53,080 nucleotides of DNA from Arenicellales bacterium. Its GTDB lineage: Bacteria; Pseudomonadota; Gammaproteobacteria; Arenicellales; UBA868. The notes under the pieces were generated by a model. It was not told the origin of the DNA. It did no database searches and saw only the letters and a list, made by a program, of their open reading frames with translations. The translations under genes were made by a program, and so were the position numbers. Location: contig JASMBC010000001.1 of the NCBI GenBank assembly GCA_030754035.1, forward strand, positions 181,650 to 234,729, read 5' to 3'. Below are positions 15,315-24,658 of this stretch, piece by piece; within the stretch, counting starts at the first letter, position 1; each line of letters opens with the position of its first letter.

Positions 15315-17069
15315 TCACCCGCCAGTCGTACCGGCTGCAGGCTGTTGTGCCTCCTGGCTCCGCCACAGCGCGGCGTAATGTCCCGCCTCGGCCAGTAAGG
15401 CGTGGTGGGTCCCCCATTCAACTATGCGCCCTTGGTCCATCACGTAAATACGATCAGCGTTAGTGACAAGGCTTAACCGGTGGGCGATAAGAATCAACGA
15501 CTGATCGCTGGCGAGCCGTGCAATCTCGCCCTTGAGTTCGCGTTCCGAGACTGGATCCAGGGCGGAAGTAGCCTCGTCAAGCACCAAAATGGCCGCTTGC
15601 CGGTAAAGTGCACGTGCCAGCGAAACCCGTTGGCGCTCGCCTCCGGAAAGGCGGGCACCGAACTCGCCCATGGTGGTTGCGTCGGGTCCATTGCCCAGGG
15701 TAGCAAAACGGTTAACACCAGTGGCGGCTGCAACGACATCAAGTCGATTAGTATCGACTTGCGCCTGGCCATAGGTGATGTTGTCCTGTACCGCACCCTG
15801 GAAAAGAATCGCTTCCTGCGGCACAAGTGCGACTGTCTTGCGAAGTTCGGTGAGCTGGTACTCATCCACCGGCACACCATCGATCAGTACCGAGCCTCGC
15901 TGGGGTGGGTAAAAACCGAGCAGCAAAGCCGCGGCAGTGGATTTACCGCTGCCAGACGCGCCAACCAGAGCAACGGTGCTGCCGGCCGGCACCATGAATG
16001 ACACCTGATCAAGAGCGGGCTCTTCGGTATCTGGATAGGTAAAAGTCACGTCACGAAATTCCACCTCACCGCGGATAGCCTGGGAAGTCATACTCCCGCC
16101 TTGCCCTTCAGGTGGCAGGTCGAGGACTGAAAAAATACTGTGGGCGGCAGCTAGTCCGGCCTGCAAATACTCGTTGACCCGGGCAAGGCGTTTGATCGGG
16201 CCCATTAAAAGCAAAATGGTGCCGATGTACGAAATAAAGGTTCCCGGACTGACAAATGTGGTGATGGTGTCGGTCATGGCAATATAAATGATGACCGCTA
16301 CCGCGGTTCCGGCCAGAAGAACCAGCAGCGGCACGCTGATAGATGCTACCAGCGCCTTGCGCAGTGACTGGCGGCGATTGGCTTGATTAGCTGCCTGGAA
16401 AATTCGGTTCTCATACTTGTAACCAGCATACGCTTTGATCACTTTATGCCCTTGAAAAGCTTCCTTGGCAACATGGGTGATGCCGCCCATAGATGCCTGG
16501 ATGCCTTCACTGGAACTACGGAATCGCCGACCGGCCTTGCCCACCACGATCGCGACAAACGGTGTAATCAGTAGAAATATCAGCGTCAACTGCCAACTGA
16601 GCAAGAACATCCACAAGATCAAGCCAGTGCAGAGTAGGCTGTCCTTGACCAATACTCTGACCGATGTGGTACTTGCTTCAGCGACCTGTTCAAGATCGTA
16701 GATCAGTTTCGAGATGAGTCCGGCAGAGGGATGACGATCGTAGTAGGTCACTGGTAACCTGATCATTCGGTCGAACAACGCCTGACGCAAGTCGAATACC
16801 ATCTGTCGGCCCACCCAGGCAATACTGTACTGATCTGCGAACGCGCCCAGCGCCCGGGCGGCAAAAACGCCGATCAGCAGAAACGGTGTGGACTGAATAA
16901 TTTCCGAGTCCCGCTCAATGAATCCACCGTCCATGATCGGCTTGAGCAGCGCGGCAAATACGGTTTCGGCCGCAGCGACGGCTACCATGCCAACGATGCT
17001 AAGGGCAAACACCCAGCGATACGGCAAAACGTAACCAAGTAATCGCCGGTACAGGCCAGTGGTGTTCAA
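15315..17069 (-). CDS. msbA: Lipid A export ABC transporter MsbA
   Basis: A half-size ABC exporter that flips lipid A-core to the outer leaflet of the inner membrane. An N-terminal six-helix membrane domain is followed by an ATPase with Walker A GASGSGKST, signature LSGGERQRVSLARAL, Walker B ILVLDEATSALD and H-loop AHRLS. I choose TTG at 17069, giving 584 residues (E. coli MsbA is 582), with GGAG upstream. The frame is open to an ATG at 17150, which would add 27 residues and overlap exbD by 65 bases. Adjacent lpxK and kdsB support lipid A transport over drug export. Confidence 0.94.
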   Translation of the reverse strand: MNTTGLYRRLLGYVLPYRWVFALSIVGMVAVAAAETVFAALLKPIMDGGFIERDSEIIQSTPFLLIGVFAARALGAFADQYSIAWVGRQMVFDLRQALFDRMIRLPVTYYDRHPSAGLISKLIYDLEQVAEASTTSVRVLVKDSLLCTGLILWMFLLSWQLTLIFLLITPFVAIVVGKAGRRFRSSSEGIQASMGGITHVAKEAFQGHKVIKAYAGYKYENRIFQAANQANRRQSLRKALVASISVPLLVLLAGTAVAVIIYIAMTDTITTFVSPGTFISYIGTILLLMGPIKRLARVNEYLQAGLAAAHSIFSVLDLPPEGQGGSMTSQAIRGEVEFRDVTFTYPDTEEPALDQVSFMVPAGSTVALVGASGSGKSTAAALLLGFYPPQRGSVLIDGVPVDEYQLTELRKTVALVPQEAILFQGAVQDNITYGQAQVDTNRLDVVAAATGVNRFATLGNGPDATTMGEFGARLSGGERQRVSLARALYRQAAILVLDEATSALDPVSERELKGEIARLASDQSLILIAHRLSLVTNADRIYVMDQGRIVEWGTHHALLAEAGHYAALWRSQEAQQPAAGTTGG

Positions 17070-17085
17070 ACGTTCAGGGTCTCCA

Positions 17086-17523
17086 TTACTCGGGCGCAAC
17101 CCGGGTGGCAAACGCAATTCGACTGAAACCGCCGTGGCGGACTGCTTCAAGTGCTGTCATCACTCGCTCGTGGGGGGTTTTGGCATCAGCACGAATAACG
17201 ACCAACGGTTGCTTGATACCTTGCGCAGCCAATTGCAAAACCTCAGTAAGTGTGACGGCGTCAACGGCGGCCCGCGCTGTTGTGACCGCTGAGCCTGCGA
17301 CTGAGACGCTGTACCCAGCAGCAGCGCCAATTGTTATGGTGATAGTCGATGGCTGCAGTTGTTTCTGGGGAGTGTTCTCGGTTTCAGGCAGTCGGATCTC
17401 GAGTTGGGCCTCCCGCGTAAACGTGGTAGAGACCATGAAGAAAATAAGCAACAGAAAAACGACATCTATAAGGGGCGTCAGGTTGATCGACACCTCTTCA
17501 GCCTTGCTGCTGGCGAACTTCAT
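17086..17523 (-). CDS. exbD: ExbD/TolR family biopolymer transport protein
   Basis: A 145-residue protein with a short cytoplasmic N-terminus, one membrane helix about 15-35 (LTPLIDVVFLLLIFFMVSTTF) and a periplasmic domain. The aspartate in LIDVVF is the conserved proton-channel residue. With ExbB it forms the proton-driven motor that energises TonB or a related partner. ATG 17523 is preferred because a longer frame overlaps exbB. No tonB is in the window. This exbBD pair sits in the comEC-msbA neighbourhood seen in Pseudomonas, so its partner protein is uncertain. Confidence 0.93.
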   Translation of the reverse strand: MKFASSKAEEVSINLTPLIDVVFLLLIFFMVSTTFTREAQLEIRLPETENTPQKQLQPSTITITIGAAAGYSVSVAGSAVTTARAAVDAVTLTEVLQLAAQGIKQPLVVIRADAKTPHERVMTALEAVRHGGFSRIAFATRVAPE

Positions 17524-17528
17524 GTGTG

Positions 17529-18131
17529 CTAGCGTTGGCGCAGCAAATCGACTAACCACAGCGCTTGTTGTTCCATACTGATAGTAAGTTCATTGATACG
17601 ACCCCGAAAAAACCGGTGGAACATGAGACTTGGAATACCTACCGAGAGTCCCGCTGCAGTTGTAATCAGGGCCTCGGAGATGCCACCCGCGAGGATTTGG
17701 GGGTTGCCGACGCCAACCGTGGTTATCGCGGCAAACACCTTGATCATGCCGATCACTGTTCCAAGCAGGCCTAGCAGCGGCGTGGTCGCGGCGATAGTGC
17801 CCAGTGCGTTAAGGTAACGCTCCAATTCGTGGGCCGCGTGCCGGCCGGACTCCTCGATGGCATCGCGGATGGCGCGGGGATCCGTTTCCGTACATGCCAA
17901 CCCGGCCGCCAGGACCTGCCCCAGCGATGAACCGCGTCGGATACTGGCAATCCGGGCGGCCGTCAGTTGTCCCTCCCGCAACAGCCGCTCGGTTTCCTGC
18001 GCCAAGCCCGGCGGCGCCACGGTGCTACGTTTCAGCACCCATGAACGCTCCAGGATGATCGCTAGAGAAAGCACCGAGCAGGCCAGGATGGGCAGCATTA
18101 ACCAGCCGCCACTCGTGATGATTTCAAACAT
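17529..18131 (-). CDS. exbB: ExbB/TolQ/MotA family proton channel protein
   Basis: A 200-residue inner-membrane protein with three hydrophobic helices: N-terminal (WLMLPILACSVLSLAIILER), middle (LGTIAATTPLLGLLGTVIGM) and C-terminal (ALITTAAGLSVGIPSLMFH). The TPLLGLLGTV motif and the threonine-rich third helix are typical of ExbB. It pairs with the exbD gene starting six bases downstream. The ATG is at 18131. The stretch from here to comEC (18132-18242) holds no gene. Confidence 0.94.
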   Translation of the reverse strand: MFEIITSGGWLMLPILACSVLSLAIILERSWVLKRSTVAPPGLAQETERLLREGQLTAARIASIRRGSSLGQVLAAGLACTETDPRAIRDAIEESGRHAAHELERYLNALGTIAATTPLLGLLGTVIGMIKVFAAITTVGVGNPQILAGGISEALITTAAGLSVGIPSLMFHRFFRGRINELTISMEQQALWLVDLLRQR

Positions 18132-18242
18132 GCTCTAGACTTGTTGCTAAAGGGGCGCCCAGTAACCGGATATGGGGCTACATCTGACATGGACGGCTAA
18201 TTCTAACCGCCGTTTCTGGAGCGCGGTACTGGGGTTATTGTA

Positions 18243-20588
18243 TCAGCGGTGCCAGAAGCGCCGGCCGGCATCGGCCCAAGTCTCAATCGTCCAGCCTTGC
18301 GCGGTCGAGGCAAGGTTCAGCTGACCAGTTAAAGCGGTGTCCATCATCTTTATGTCGGCTCGCTCGAAACGTTTGATGACATCATCCGCCGGGTGGCCAT
18401 AGCGGTTTTCACTACCGCGGCTCAGTAAAGCCAGTGACGGTGACGTCGCTGCAAGAAAACCGGTAGTCGAGGAGGTATTTGATCCGTGGTGAGGGACCTG
18501 CAGCACGTCGACCACAAGGCCTTGGTGGTAGCGAGCCAATAGTGCGCGCTCACCTCGCCTCTCCAGGTCCCCGGTCAGCAACGCACTACCGTGGCGCCCG
18601 CTAACCCGCAGCACACAAGATGCGTCGTTGACGGAAAGATTTACGCCATCCTTGGCAGCGCTCATAATCTCAAAGTACACCCCATCCCAATACCAGCCAG
18701 GGAACCCATTACAGTCGCCACTGCCTACAATCTCTGTCGGTGCGCTGGTTAAGATGCGCTTGACGGCGATGCCTGCTCGTACCGCAGGTAATCCACCGAC
18801 GTGATCTGCGGACGCGTGGCTGGCAATGGCGAGATCCAACCACCTGATATTGGCACCCCTAAGGTACGGTAAGACGACCGTTTGACCAAGGCTGAAATTA
18901 CCGTAGCGGGGCCCGGCGTCATAAAGCAACACATGGTGGCGGGTACGCAGAACTACGGCCAGCCCCTGCCCCACATCGAGCATCACCAGGTGAAACTCAC
19001 CGTTTGCCGGACGTTCGGGCAACATCAACAACCCGGCACAACAGCTCAACAAGCCGCAGATAATTGCCCGGCTACGGCGCCTCACGCGCAATAAGAACCA
19101 GGCAGAAATACTCAATGCCGCCAGTACGCCACTCCCTGGGCTGAGGGTGGCTGCGGCAAAAGAAGAATCAGCCAAAGGCGCTACCAGTGCCAAGGTCCAA
19201 TCGATAACGGTGCCGCCGGCAGCCAGCATGCACCACGCCAGAGAACTGCCGCTTAGCAACAGTACGGTACCGACGAGAACCAGCGGCACCGCTACGAAAC
19301 TAAATATCGGCACTGCAACTAGGTTAGCTACTGGGGCAATCAAGGAAATCTCACCGAAGTAAAACAGCAGTACTGGCGCCAAACCCAGAAATAACGCCCA
19401 CTGGATACACAGCAAATTCGTCAAATAACGACTGCAGCGCCGGCCGAAGGCTTGCACGATACTGTCATCGGCTACCGGTGTTCGACTTGACTGGCGCAGT
19501 TCCAAGGTACGAAAAATCAGCCAGACGGCCAGAAAGGAAAGCCAAAACCCAGCAGATGCACACTCTAGCGGCCACAGCGCTGATAGCAACAGCAAAGCCG
19601 CACCAAGTAAGTTGCCGTAGTGGCAGCGATACAAGCACAAGGCCAGGGTAATGAAAGCGCCGATCATAGCGAGAGCGCGACAGGTGGGAAGTGGAAAACC
19701 CGCGAGTGCCGCGTAAGCTCCAGCGCTTGCCAGCGACAGCCACAGCCCTACGGTACGCGCGGCCACGATCCGCTTCAGGGCGCCGCTTAAAACCCACAGT
19801 CCCCGGCCTAGTGCGAAACCAAACAGCGCCGCCAAACTCACATGCAGGCCAGAAATCGCCACCAGGTGGCTGAGTCCGGCCCGGCGCAGCAGGCGCCATT
19901 GCAAGGAGGTGATAGCCGACCGCTCACCGACCGCCAACGCGGCTACGATTCCGGCGGCCGGTAGTTCGGGGATTCCATCTGCGGGAGCTTGCAGGGCATC
20001 GGCCAAATTTTTGCGCAGGCCGGCCAACGATCGATGCTGGGATAATCGCCGGGGTGTTACCGGAGGCTTAGCCAACACGTAGCCGGTGGCGCCGATGCCG
20101 CGGACAAACAGATGCCGTTCGTAATCTATGCCCCAACGGTTGTGATAACCCCGCGGCGCCCTGAGCTTGACCCACAAGGACCAGTTATCTCCTGGGCGCA
20201 ACGGTGGTGGGTTGCTATACCAACGCAGCCGAATCGTGCCAGAATTGTGTTGTACTTGCCCGTTTAGGCGGATCTCGGCCAATTCCAAATCGAAACGTGT
20301 CGCGTGTTTGTCACGCCGGGGAATACCCCGTATCTCGCCAGTGACCAGCACTGGTACCCCAAGGTATTGAGGGTCTGGGTGCTCGGCGAGCTGTTGGGTA
20401 CTGGCGACGTTGCACCAAGCCCAGCCTAAACAAAGCGCAGCTATCCAAGGCGCGCGGCAGGCCCCCAGCAATGGCAGTACCGCCAGTGCCAGGGCGAAAA
20501 GCAATGGGGTGGGCACAAGCACCGCCTGGGCGCTGACCGCACACGCACCCAGGGCGAAGCCGATCCCGGCTTGCAGCAGTTTTGGCAT
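18243..20588 (-). CDS. comEC: ComEC/Rec2 DNA-uptake channel protein
   Basis: A 781-residue polytopic membrane protein. An N-terminal soluble region (about 45-180) sits between the first helices, the competence domain (about 200-500, with HLVAISGLHVSLAALFGFAL) spans the membrane many times, and a metallo-beta-lactamase-like domain forms the C-terminus (about 520-770). ComEC carries single-stranded DNA across the inner membrane during transformation. In the hydrolase domain MLDVGQGLAVV, VPHHGSNTS and SHASADHVGG are visible; the last has Ser where homologues usually have Asp or His. Other competence genes are not in the window. The gene is divergent from the DUF2062 gene and upstream of exbB. 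Confidence 0.94.
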   Translation of the reverse strand: MPKLLQAGIGFALGACAVSAQAVLVPTPLLFALALAVLPLLGACRAPWIAALCLGWAWCNVASTQQLAEHPDPQYLGVPVLVTGEIRGIPRRDKHATRFDLELAEIRLNGQVQHNSGTIRLRWYSNPPPLRPGDNWSLWVKLRAPRGYHNRWGIDYERHLFVRGIGATGYVLAKPPVTPRRLSQHRSLAGLRKNLADALQAPADGIPELPAAGIVAALAVGERSAITSLQWRLLRRAGLSHLVAISGLHVSLAALFGFALGRGLWVLSGALKRIVAARTVGLWLSLASAGAYAALAGFPLPTCRALAMIGAFITLALCLYRCHYGNLLGAALLLLSALWPLECASAGFWLSFLAVWLIFRTLELRQSSRTPVADDSIVQAFGRRCSRYLTNLLCIQWALFLGLAPVLLFYFGEISLIAPVANLVAVPIFSFVAVPLVLVGTVLLLSGSSLAWCMLAAGGTVIDWTLALVAPLADSSFAAATLSPGSGVLAALSISAWFLLRVRRRSRAIICGLLSCCAGLLMLPERPANGEFHLVMLDVGQGLAVVLRTRHHVLLYDAGPRYGNFSLGQTVVLPYLRGANIRWLDLAIASHASADHVGGLPAVRAGIAVKRILTSAPTEIVGSGDCNGFPGWYWDGVYFEIMSAAKDGVNLSVNDASCVLRVSGRHGSALLTGDLERRGERALLARYHQGLVVDVLQVPHHGSNTSSTTGFLAATSPSLALLSRGSENRYGHPADDVIKRFERADIKMMDTALTGQLNLASTAQGWTIETWADAGRRFWHR

Positions 20589-20657
20589 CCTTGCCAGGCC
20601 CTATAATCCGTTACCAGGCCAGAATCTGCATTATACGGCGACTTTGCCGGAAACCAC

Positions 20658-21164
20658 GTGCCTAGAAAAACCATTCGCCGCCTGCTACCCAAGCGCGTCA
20701 GCACGAACCAGAAGATAGGCTACCTGAAGCGCTGGCTGGGTAACGAAAACCTTTGGCATTTGAACCGACGCTCGGTTGCTCGCGGCACCGCTATTGGCTG
20801 TTTCTGGGCGTTAGTGCCAGTACCCATGCATACGCCACTGGCCGCGCTCAGCGCTGCCGCATTCAGGGCGAACCTCCCGGTGACAATCGTCGCAGTATGG
20901 CTTTCCAACCCACTGACCATGGTGCCGCTTTATGGCAGCGGCTTTCTACTCGGCGCTTACCTGCTGGGTACGCCGCTGGTACCGGTCGCGGAAATGAGCA
21001 TACCGTGGCTGCTGGCACGATTGCCGGAACTGTGGCTTGGTTGTGGCCTGCTGAGCGTGCTGGCCGGTGGGTTCGGTTACGGCCTGGTAAACCTACTGTG
21101 GCGGCTCAAGGTCAACCAGAACTGGCGGCAACGGCGGGCGGCACGGCAACGCACCCGAATCTGA
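20658..21164 (+). CDS. DUF2062 domain membrane protein
   Basis: A 168-residue protein starting at GTG 20658. A basic N-terminus (PRKTIRRLLPKRV) is followed by a DUF2062 domain with two or three hydrophobic helices: GTAIGCFWALVPVPMHTPLA, PVTIVAVWLSNPLTMVPLYG and a helix near the C-terminus, ending in a basic tail. The SNPLT motif is typical of the family. The molecular function is unknown. Such a gene often lies next to comEC or exbB in gammaproteobacteria, as here. It converges on lolD with 22 bases between the stops. Confidence 0.88.
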   Translation: MPRKTIRRLLPKRVSTNQKIGYLKRWLGNENLWHLNRRSVARGTAIGCFWALVPVPMHTPLAALSAAAFRANLPVTIVAVWLSNPLTMVPLYGSGFLLGAYLLGTPLVPVAEMSIPWLLARLPELWLGCGLLSVLAGGFGYGLVNLLWRLKVNQNWRQRRAARQRTRI

Positions 21165-21186
21165 GCTATTTGGGGAATACTCCGCT

Positions 21187-21879
21187 TCAATCGCCCGTGC
21201 TGCGCAGGACGCCATTTTCTAACCGGTAGACGCGCTCCAGCATGCCGGCAAGCCGCAGGTCGTGGGTAGCCAGTACCAGGGCTGTGTTCATCTCCTGGTT
21301 AAGTTCCAGCATCAATGCTTGAACCGCTGCGGCCGTTTTCCAGTCCAGATTGCCGGTCGGCTCATCGGCAAGGATGCAGGCCGGAATCGTGACCAGCGCA
21401 CGGGCTACTGCTGCCCTCTGACGCTCACCCCCGGAGAGTTCCCCCGGCGTGTGCTCGAGCCGGTGCCCCAATCCAACTCGGTCAAGCATCGTAACTGCCC
21501 GCGCCCGCGCTTCAACCACGGGGGTTCGACGTATAAGTAAAGGCATGGCGACATTCTCGGTGGCGGTAAACTCCCCGAGCAGGTGGTGGAACTGGTAAAC
21601 GAAGCCTAGCGACCGATTGCGCAGCAAGCCCATTTCCCGGGTACCGAGTTTTGCCATATTTCTACCGCCCAGTGTTACCTGTCCGGCTGTCGGCCTTAGC
21701 AGGCCGCCGAGTGCGTGCAACAAGGTGCTCTTGCCGCTGCCCGATGCACCCGTGATGGCGATTGTTGCACCGCGTTCGACGTCGAGACTAACGCCCCGCA
21801 ACACCTCTACTTCGAGGTCGGCCTCCGAGAAAGTGACCGTCAGGCGTTCAGCCGATAGCACTTTGCGCCCCTCACTCAT
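21187..21879 (-). CDS. lolD: Lipoprotein-releasing ABC transporter ATPase LolD
   Basis: A 230-residue ATPase with Walker A GASGSGKSTLLHALGG, Q-loop, signature LSGGERQRAAVARAL and Walker B CILADEPTGNLD. With a membrane subunit it extracts outer-membrane lipoproteins from the inner membrane and hands them to LolA, which is also encoded in this window. LolD-specific features include HHLLGEFTATENVAMPLL. Its ATG overlaps the stop of the permease gene by eight bases. Confidence 0.96.
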   Translation of the reverse strand: MSEGRKVLSAERLTVTFSEADLEVEVLRGVSLDVERGATIAITGASGSGKSTLLHALGGLLRPTAGQVTLGGRNMAKLGTREMGLLRNRSLGFVYQFHHLLGEFTATENVAMPLLIRRTPVVEARARAVTMLDRVGLGHRLEHTPGELSGGERQRAAVARALVTIPACILADEPTGNLDWKTAAAVQALMLELNQEMNTALVLATHDLRLAGMLERVYRLENGVLRSTGD

Positions 21880-23119
21880 AGCGCAGCGCCTCTACCGGCT
21901 GGGTCTGCGCTGCTCGCCAGGCCGGGTATAAGGTGGCCACGAGACTGATTCCAAAGGATGCTGTGGCGATGTGGATCACGTCCAGCCAACGCAGCTCGCC
22001 CGGGAAGTCGTTGATCACGTAGACGCTCGCCGGGAAAAATTCGATGCCAAAAAGACTTTCTATCCATGGCACCAGAGTCTCGATATTGACCGCAGTCAAT
22101 ACACCCAGCGCTGACCCGAGCACCGTGCCAACCAGTCCAATTATCATGCCCTGGACAACGAATATCGCGGTGACACTGAGCGGCGGCAGACCCAGAGTGC
22201 GAAGAATGGCGACCTCGGAGCGTTTGTCGGCAACGACCATAATCAGAGTGGAGACGATATTGAAGGCGGCGACTGCGACAATCAGAAGCAGGATGATGAA
22301 CATGACCCGTCGTTCGATCTTGAGTGCCCGGAAAAAGTTCCTGTGTTCCCGGGTCCAATCGCTAACCCGCAGATCGCCGCTGAGAAACTGTCTTAGTTTT
22401 GCACTCACCAGTGGGGCATGGTAGATGTCCTCCAATCGCAGGCGAATGCCGCTGACCCCGGAGCCGGCCTCGAGCAGCGCGGCAGCATCGTCCATGTGGA
22501 TCAGCGCCAGGGTGCTGTCGTATTCGTACATGTTCATTCCGAAAATGCCGGTGACCGTGAACCGCTTCAACCGAGGCAACAGCCCGGCTGGGGTGATCCG
22601 ACCCTTGGGTGCAATCAGTGTGACCTTGTCACCAACCGTGACGCCGAGTTTCAATGCGAGTGCAGACCCCAGCACCATACCCCAGCGATCGCTCGCCAGC
22701 GACTCCCAGTTACCGCTCTGCAGATGCTGCATTATCGAGGACACCTTGGCTTCGTGCTCCAGCAGCACTCCCCGCACCAACACGCCGGTAACCGTCGCGC
22801 CCCGTGTAAGCAAGCCCTGCCCTATAATAAATGGTGCCGCGCTGGTAACTTGTGGCTCAGTCGAAACCACTTGTGCAAGTTCTGGCCAGTCCTGCAACCA
22901 GCCTTGCCTTACACTGATGGTCACATGAGAAGCAACCGTCAGTATCCTGTTTCGCAGTTCGCGTTCAAAGCCGTTCATCACCGACAGCACGGTGATCAGC
23001 GCCCACACGCCGACTGTGATGCCGAGCATCGACGTTAACGCAATGAAGGAAATAAAATGACTGCGCCGCCTGGATCGGGTATAGCGCAAGCCAATAAAAA
23101 GTTCCAGCGGTCGAAACAT
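21872..23119 (-). CDS. lolC: Lipoprotein-releasing system permease, LolC/LolE family
   Basis: A 415-residue inner-membrane protein with the LolC/E layout: one N-terminal helix (about 25-50, FISFIALTSMLGITVGVWAL), a large periplasmic domain (about 55-260) and three C-terminal helices (from about 270). MNGFERELRNRILTV and SEVAILRTLGLPP are family motifs. It is followed directly by lolD. Only one permease gene is present, unlike the lolC-lolD-lolE arrangement of E. coli, so it may act as a LolF-like homodimer or have a LolE partner elsewhere. The ATG is at 23119, 28 bases after the lysS stop. Confidence 0.93.
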   Translation of the reverse strand: MFRPLELFIGLRYTRSRRRSHFISFIALTSMLGITVGVWALITVLSVMNGFERELRNRILTVASHVTISVRQGWLQDWPELAQVVSTEPQVTSAAPFIIGQGLLTRGATVTGVLVRGVLLEHEAKVSSIMQHLQSGNWESLASDRWGMVLGSALALKLGVTVGDKVTLIAPKGRITPAGLLPRLKRFTVTGIFGMNMYEYDSTLALIHMDDAAALLEAGSGVSGIRLRLEDIYHAPLVSAKLRQFLSGDLRVSDWTREHRNFFRALKIERRVMFIILLLIVAVAAFNIVSTLIMVVADKRSEVAILRTLGLPPLSVTAIFVVQGMIIGLVGTVLGSALGVLTAVNIETLVPWIESLFGIEFFPASVYVINDFPGELRWLDVIHIATASFGISLVATLYPAWRAAQTQPVEALRYE

Positions 23120-23147
23120 GAGGGTGCCGCCCTTAGGGCAGGGTTAT

Positions 23148-24644
23148 TCAGCCCGAGGTTTCTGGGCGCATGTGCGGAAACAGAAGTACGTCCCTTATCG
23201 AAGGGCTATCGGTCAGTATCATGACGAAACGATCTACGCCGAGTCCGCCGCCGGCATTTGGCGGCAGGCCGTACTCCAAGGCTGTGATGTAGTCAGCGTC
23301 GTAGGACATCGCCTCTTCATCCCCTTTCGCCTTGGCCGCAGCCTGCTCCAGGAAGCGGCTGGCTTGATCGTCCACGTCGTTCAGTTCTGAAAAGCCGTTA
23401 GCAAGTTCGCGGCCAGCAGCGAACAATTCAAAACGGTCGGTGATCTGCGGATTAGCTCGGTTGCGGCGGGCAAGCGGCGAGACCTCCGCCGGGTAACCAG
23501 TGATGAAGGTCGGCTGGGTCAGCTTGACTTCGACAGTCTCCTCAAACAAATCCAGTAGCAGTTCTCCACAGGTTTTGTCCGGTTCGCTGTCGAGCCCGAT
23601 TGTTCGGAGGTAAGCGGTGAGTTGCCCAGAATCCAGGCAGTCTGCCGGAGTCAGCGGGGGATTTTCTCGGCAGACCGCCTCGACCATGGTTACGCGCTCA
23701 AACGGAGGAGCGAAATCGATCAGCGCATCCTGGTAAGGTACCTGTAGTACGCCCATCACCTCCCCAACCACCTGGCGCAGCATCTCCTCGGTCAAGTCCA
23801 TATAGTCGTGGTAGTCGAGGTAAGTTTCGTTGTACTCAAGCATCGTGAATTCGGGATTGTGCTGTGTACTGAGACCCTCGTTGCGGAAATTGCGGTTCAG
23901 CTCATAGACCCGTTCGAAACCACCGACCAAGCAGCGCTTGATGGAAAGCTCCTGGGCAACCCGCAGGTACAGATCCATGTCCAGCGCGTGGTGGTGAGTG
24001 ATAAATGGTCGAGCATTCGCACCGCCAGGTATAGATTGCATGATGGGTGATTCGATCTCCAGGTATCCTCTTTCATCTAGAAAGCGTCGTAGTGCTGTGA
24101 TCGTAGCAGCACGTTTTCGGAATACTTCACGCGAACGGGTATTGACCATGAGGTCGAGGTAACGTTGTCGATACCGGGTTTCTATATCGGTCAACCCGTG
24201 GAACTTTTCCGGCAGTGGGCGTAGTGATTTGACCAGCAGTCGAAGTTGAGTGGCAGCTACTGTCAACTCACCGGTACGCGTTCGAAACATTGTACCGTTA
24301 ATGCCGACGATATCGCCGAGATCAAGTTTCTTGAAAGTGGTTTGGTAGGTGCCTTCGGGCAGAGTGTCGCGTTGCAGGTAAATCTGCAAGTCGCCGGTCT
24401 CATCCCGGATGTGGGCAAAGCTGGCCTTGCCCATGATGCGCCGGGTCATCAGCCGGCCGGCGACGCAAACCTTAAACTCCTGTTCCTTCAACTCGGCCTC
24501 GTCAAGGTCACCGCATCGGGATATGATTTCGGTCGCCCGATGCTCGCGCCGAAAATCATTCGGGTAAGGCTCACCTGCGTCACGAAGTTGCGCCAATTTG
24601 GCTCGGCGTTGTTCGACTTGTTCGTTATGTTCCGTGTTGCTCAT
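23148..24644 (-). CDS. lysS: Lysyl-tRNA synthetase, class II
   Basis: A 498-residue class II synthetase that charges tRNA-Lys. The N-terminal OB-fold anticodon-binding domain (about 60-165; VAGRLMTRRIMGKASFAHI) precedes the catalytic core. Motif 2 is near FRNEGLSTQHNPEFTMLEYN and motif 3 near the C-terminus (GLPPNAGGGLGVDRFVMIL). The C-terminus LLFPHMRPE is typical. It lies 14 bases downstream of prfB, the same order as E. coli prfB-lysS. Confidence 0.98.
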   Translation of the reverse strand: MSNTEHNEQVEQRRAKLAQLRDAGEPYPNDFRREHRATEIISRCGDLDEAELKEQEFKVCVAGRLMTRRIMGKASFAHIRDETGDLQIYLQRDTLPEGTYQTTFKKLDLGDIVGINGTMFRTRTGELTVAATQLRLLVKSLRPLPEKFHGLTDIETRYRQRYLDLMVNTRSREVFRKRAATITALRRFLDERGYLEIESPIMQSIPGGANARPFITHHHALDMDLYLRVAQELSIKRCLVGGFERVYELNRNFRNEGLSTQHNPEFTMLEYNETYLDYHDYMDLTEEMLRQVVGEVMGVLQVPYQDALIDFAPPFERVTMVEAVCRENPPLTPADCLDSGQLTAYLRTIGLDSEPDKTCGELLLDLFEETVEVKLTQPTFITGYPAEVSPLARRNRANPQITDRFELFAAGRELANGFSELNDVDDQASRFLEQAAAKAKGDEEAMSYDADYITALEYGLPPNAGGGLGVDRFVMILTDSPSIRDVLLFPHMRPETSG

Positions 24645-24658
24645 ATCTGAACCAAGCT

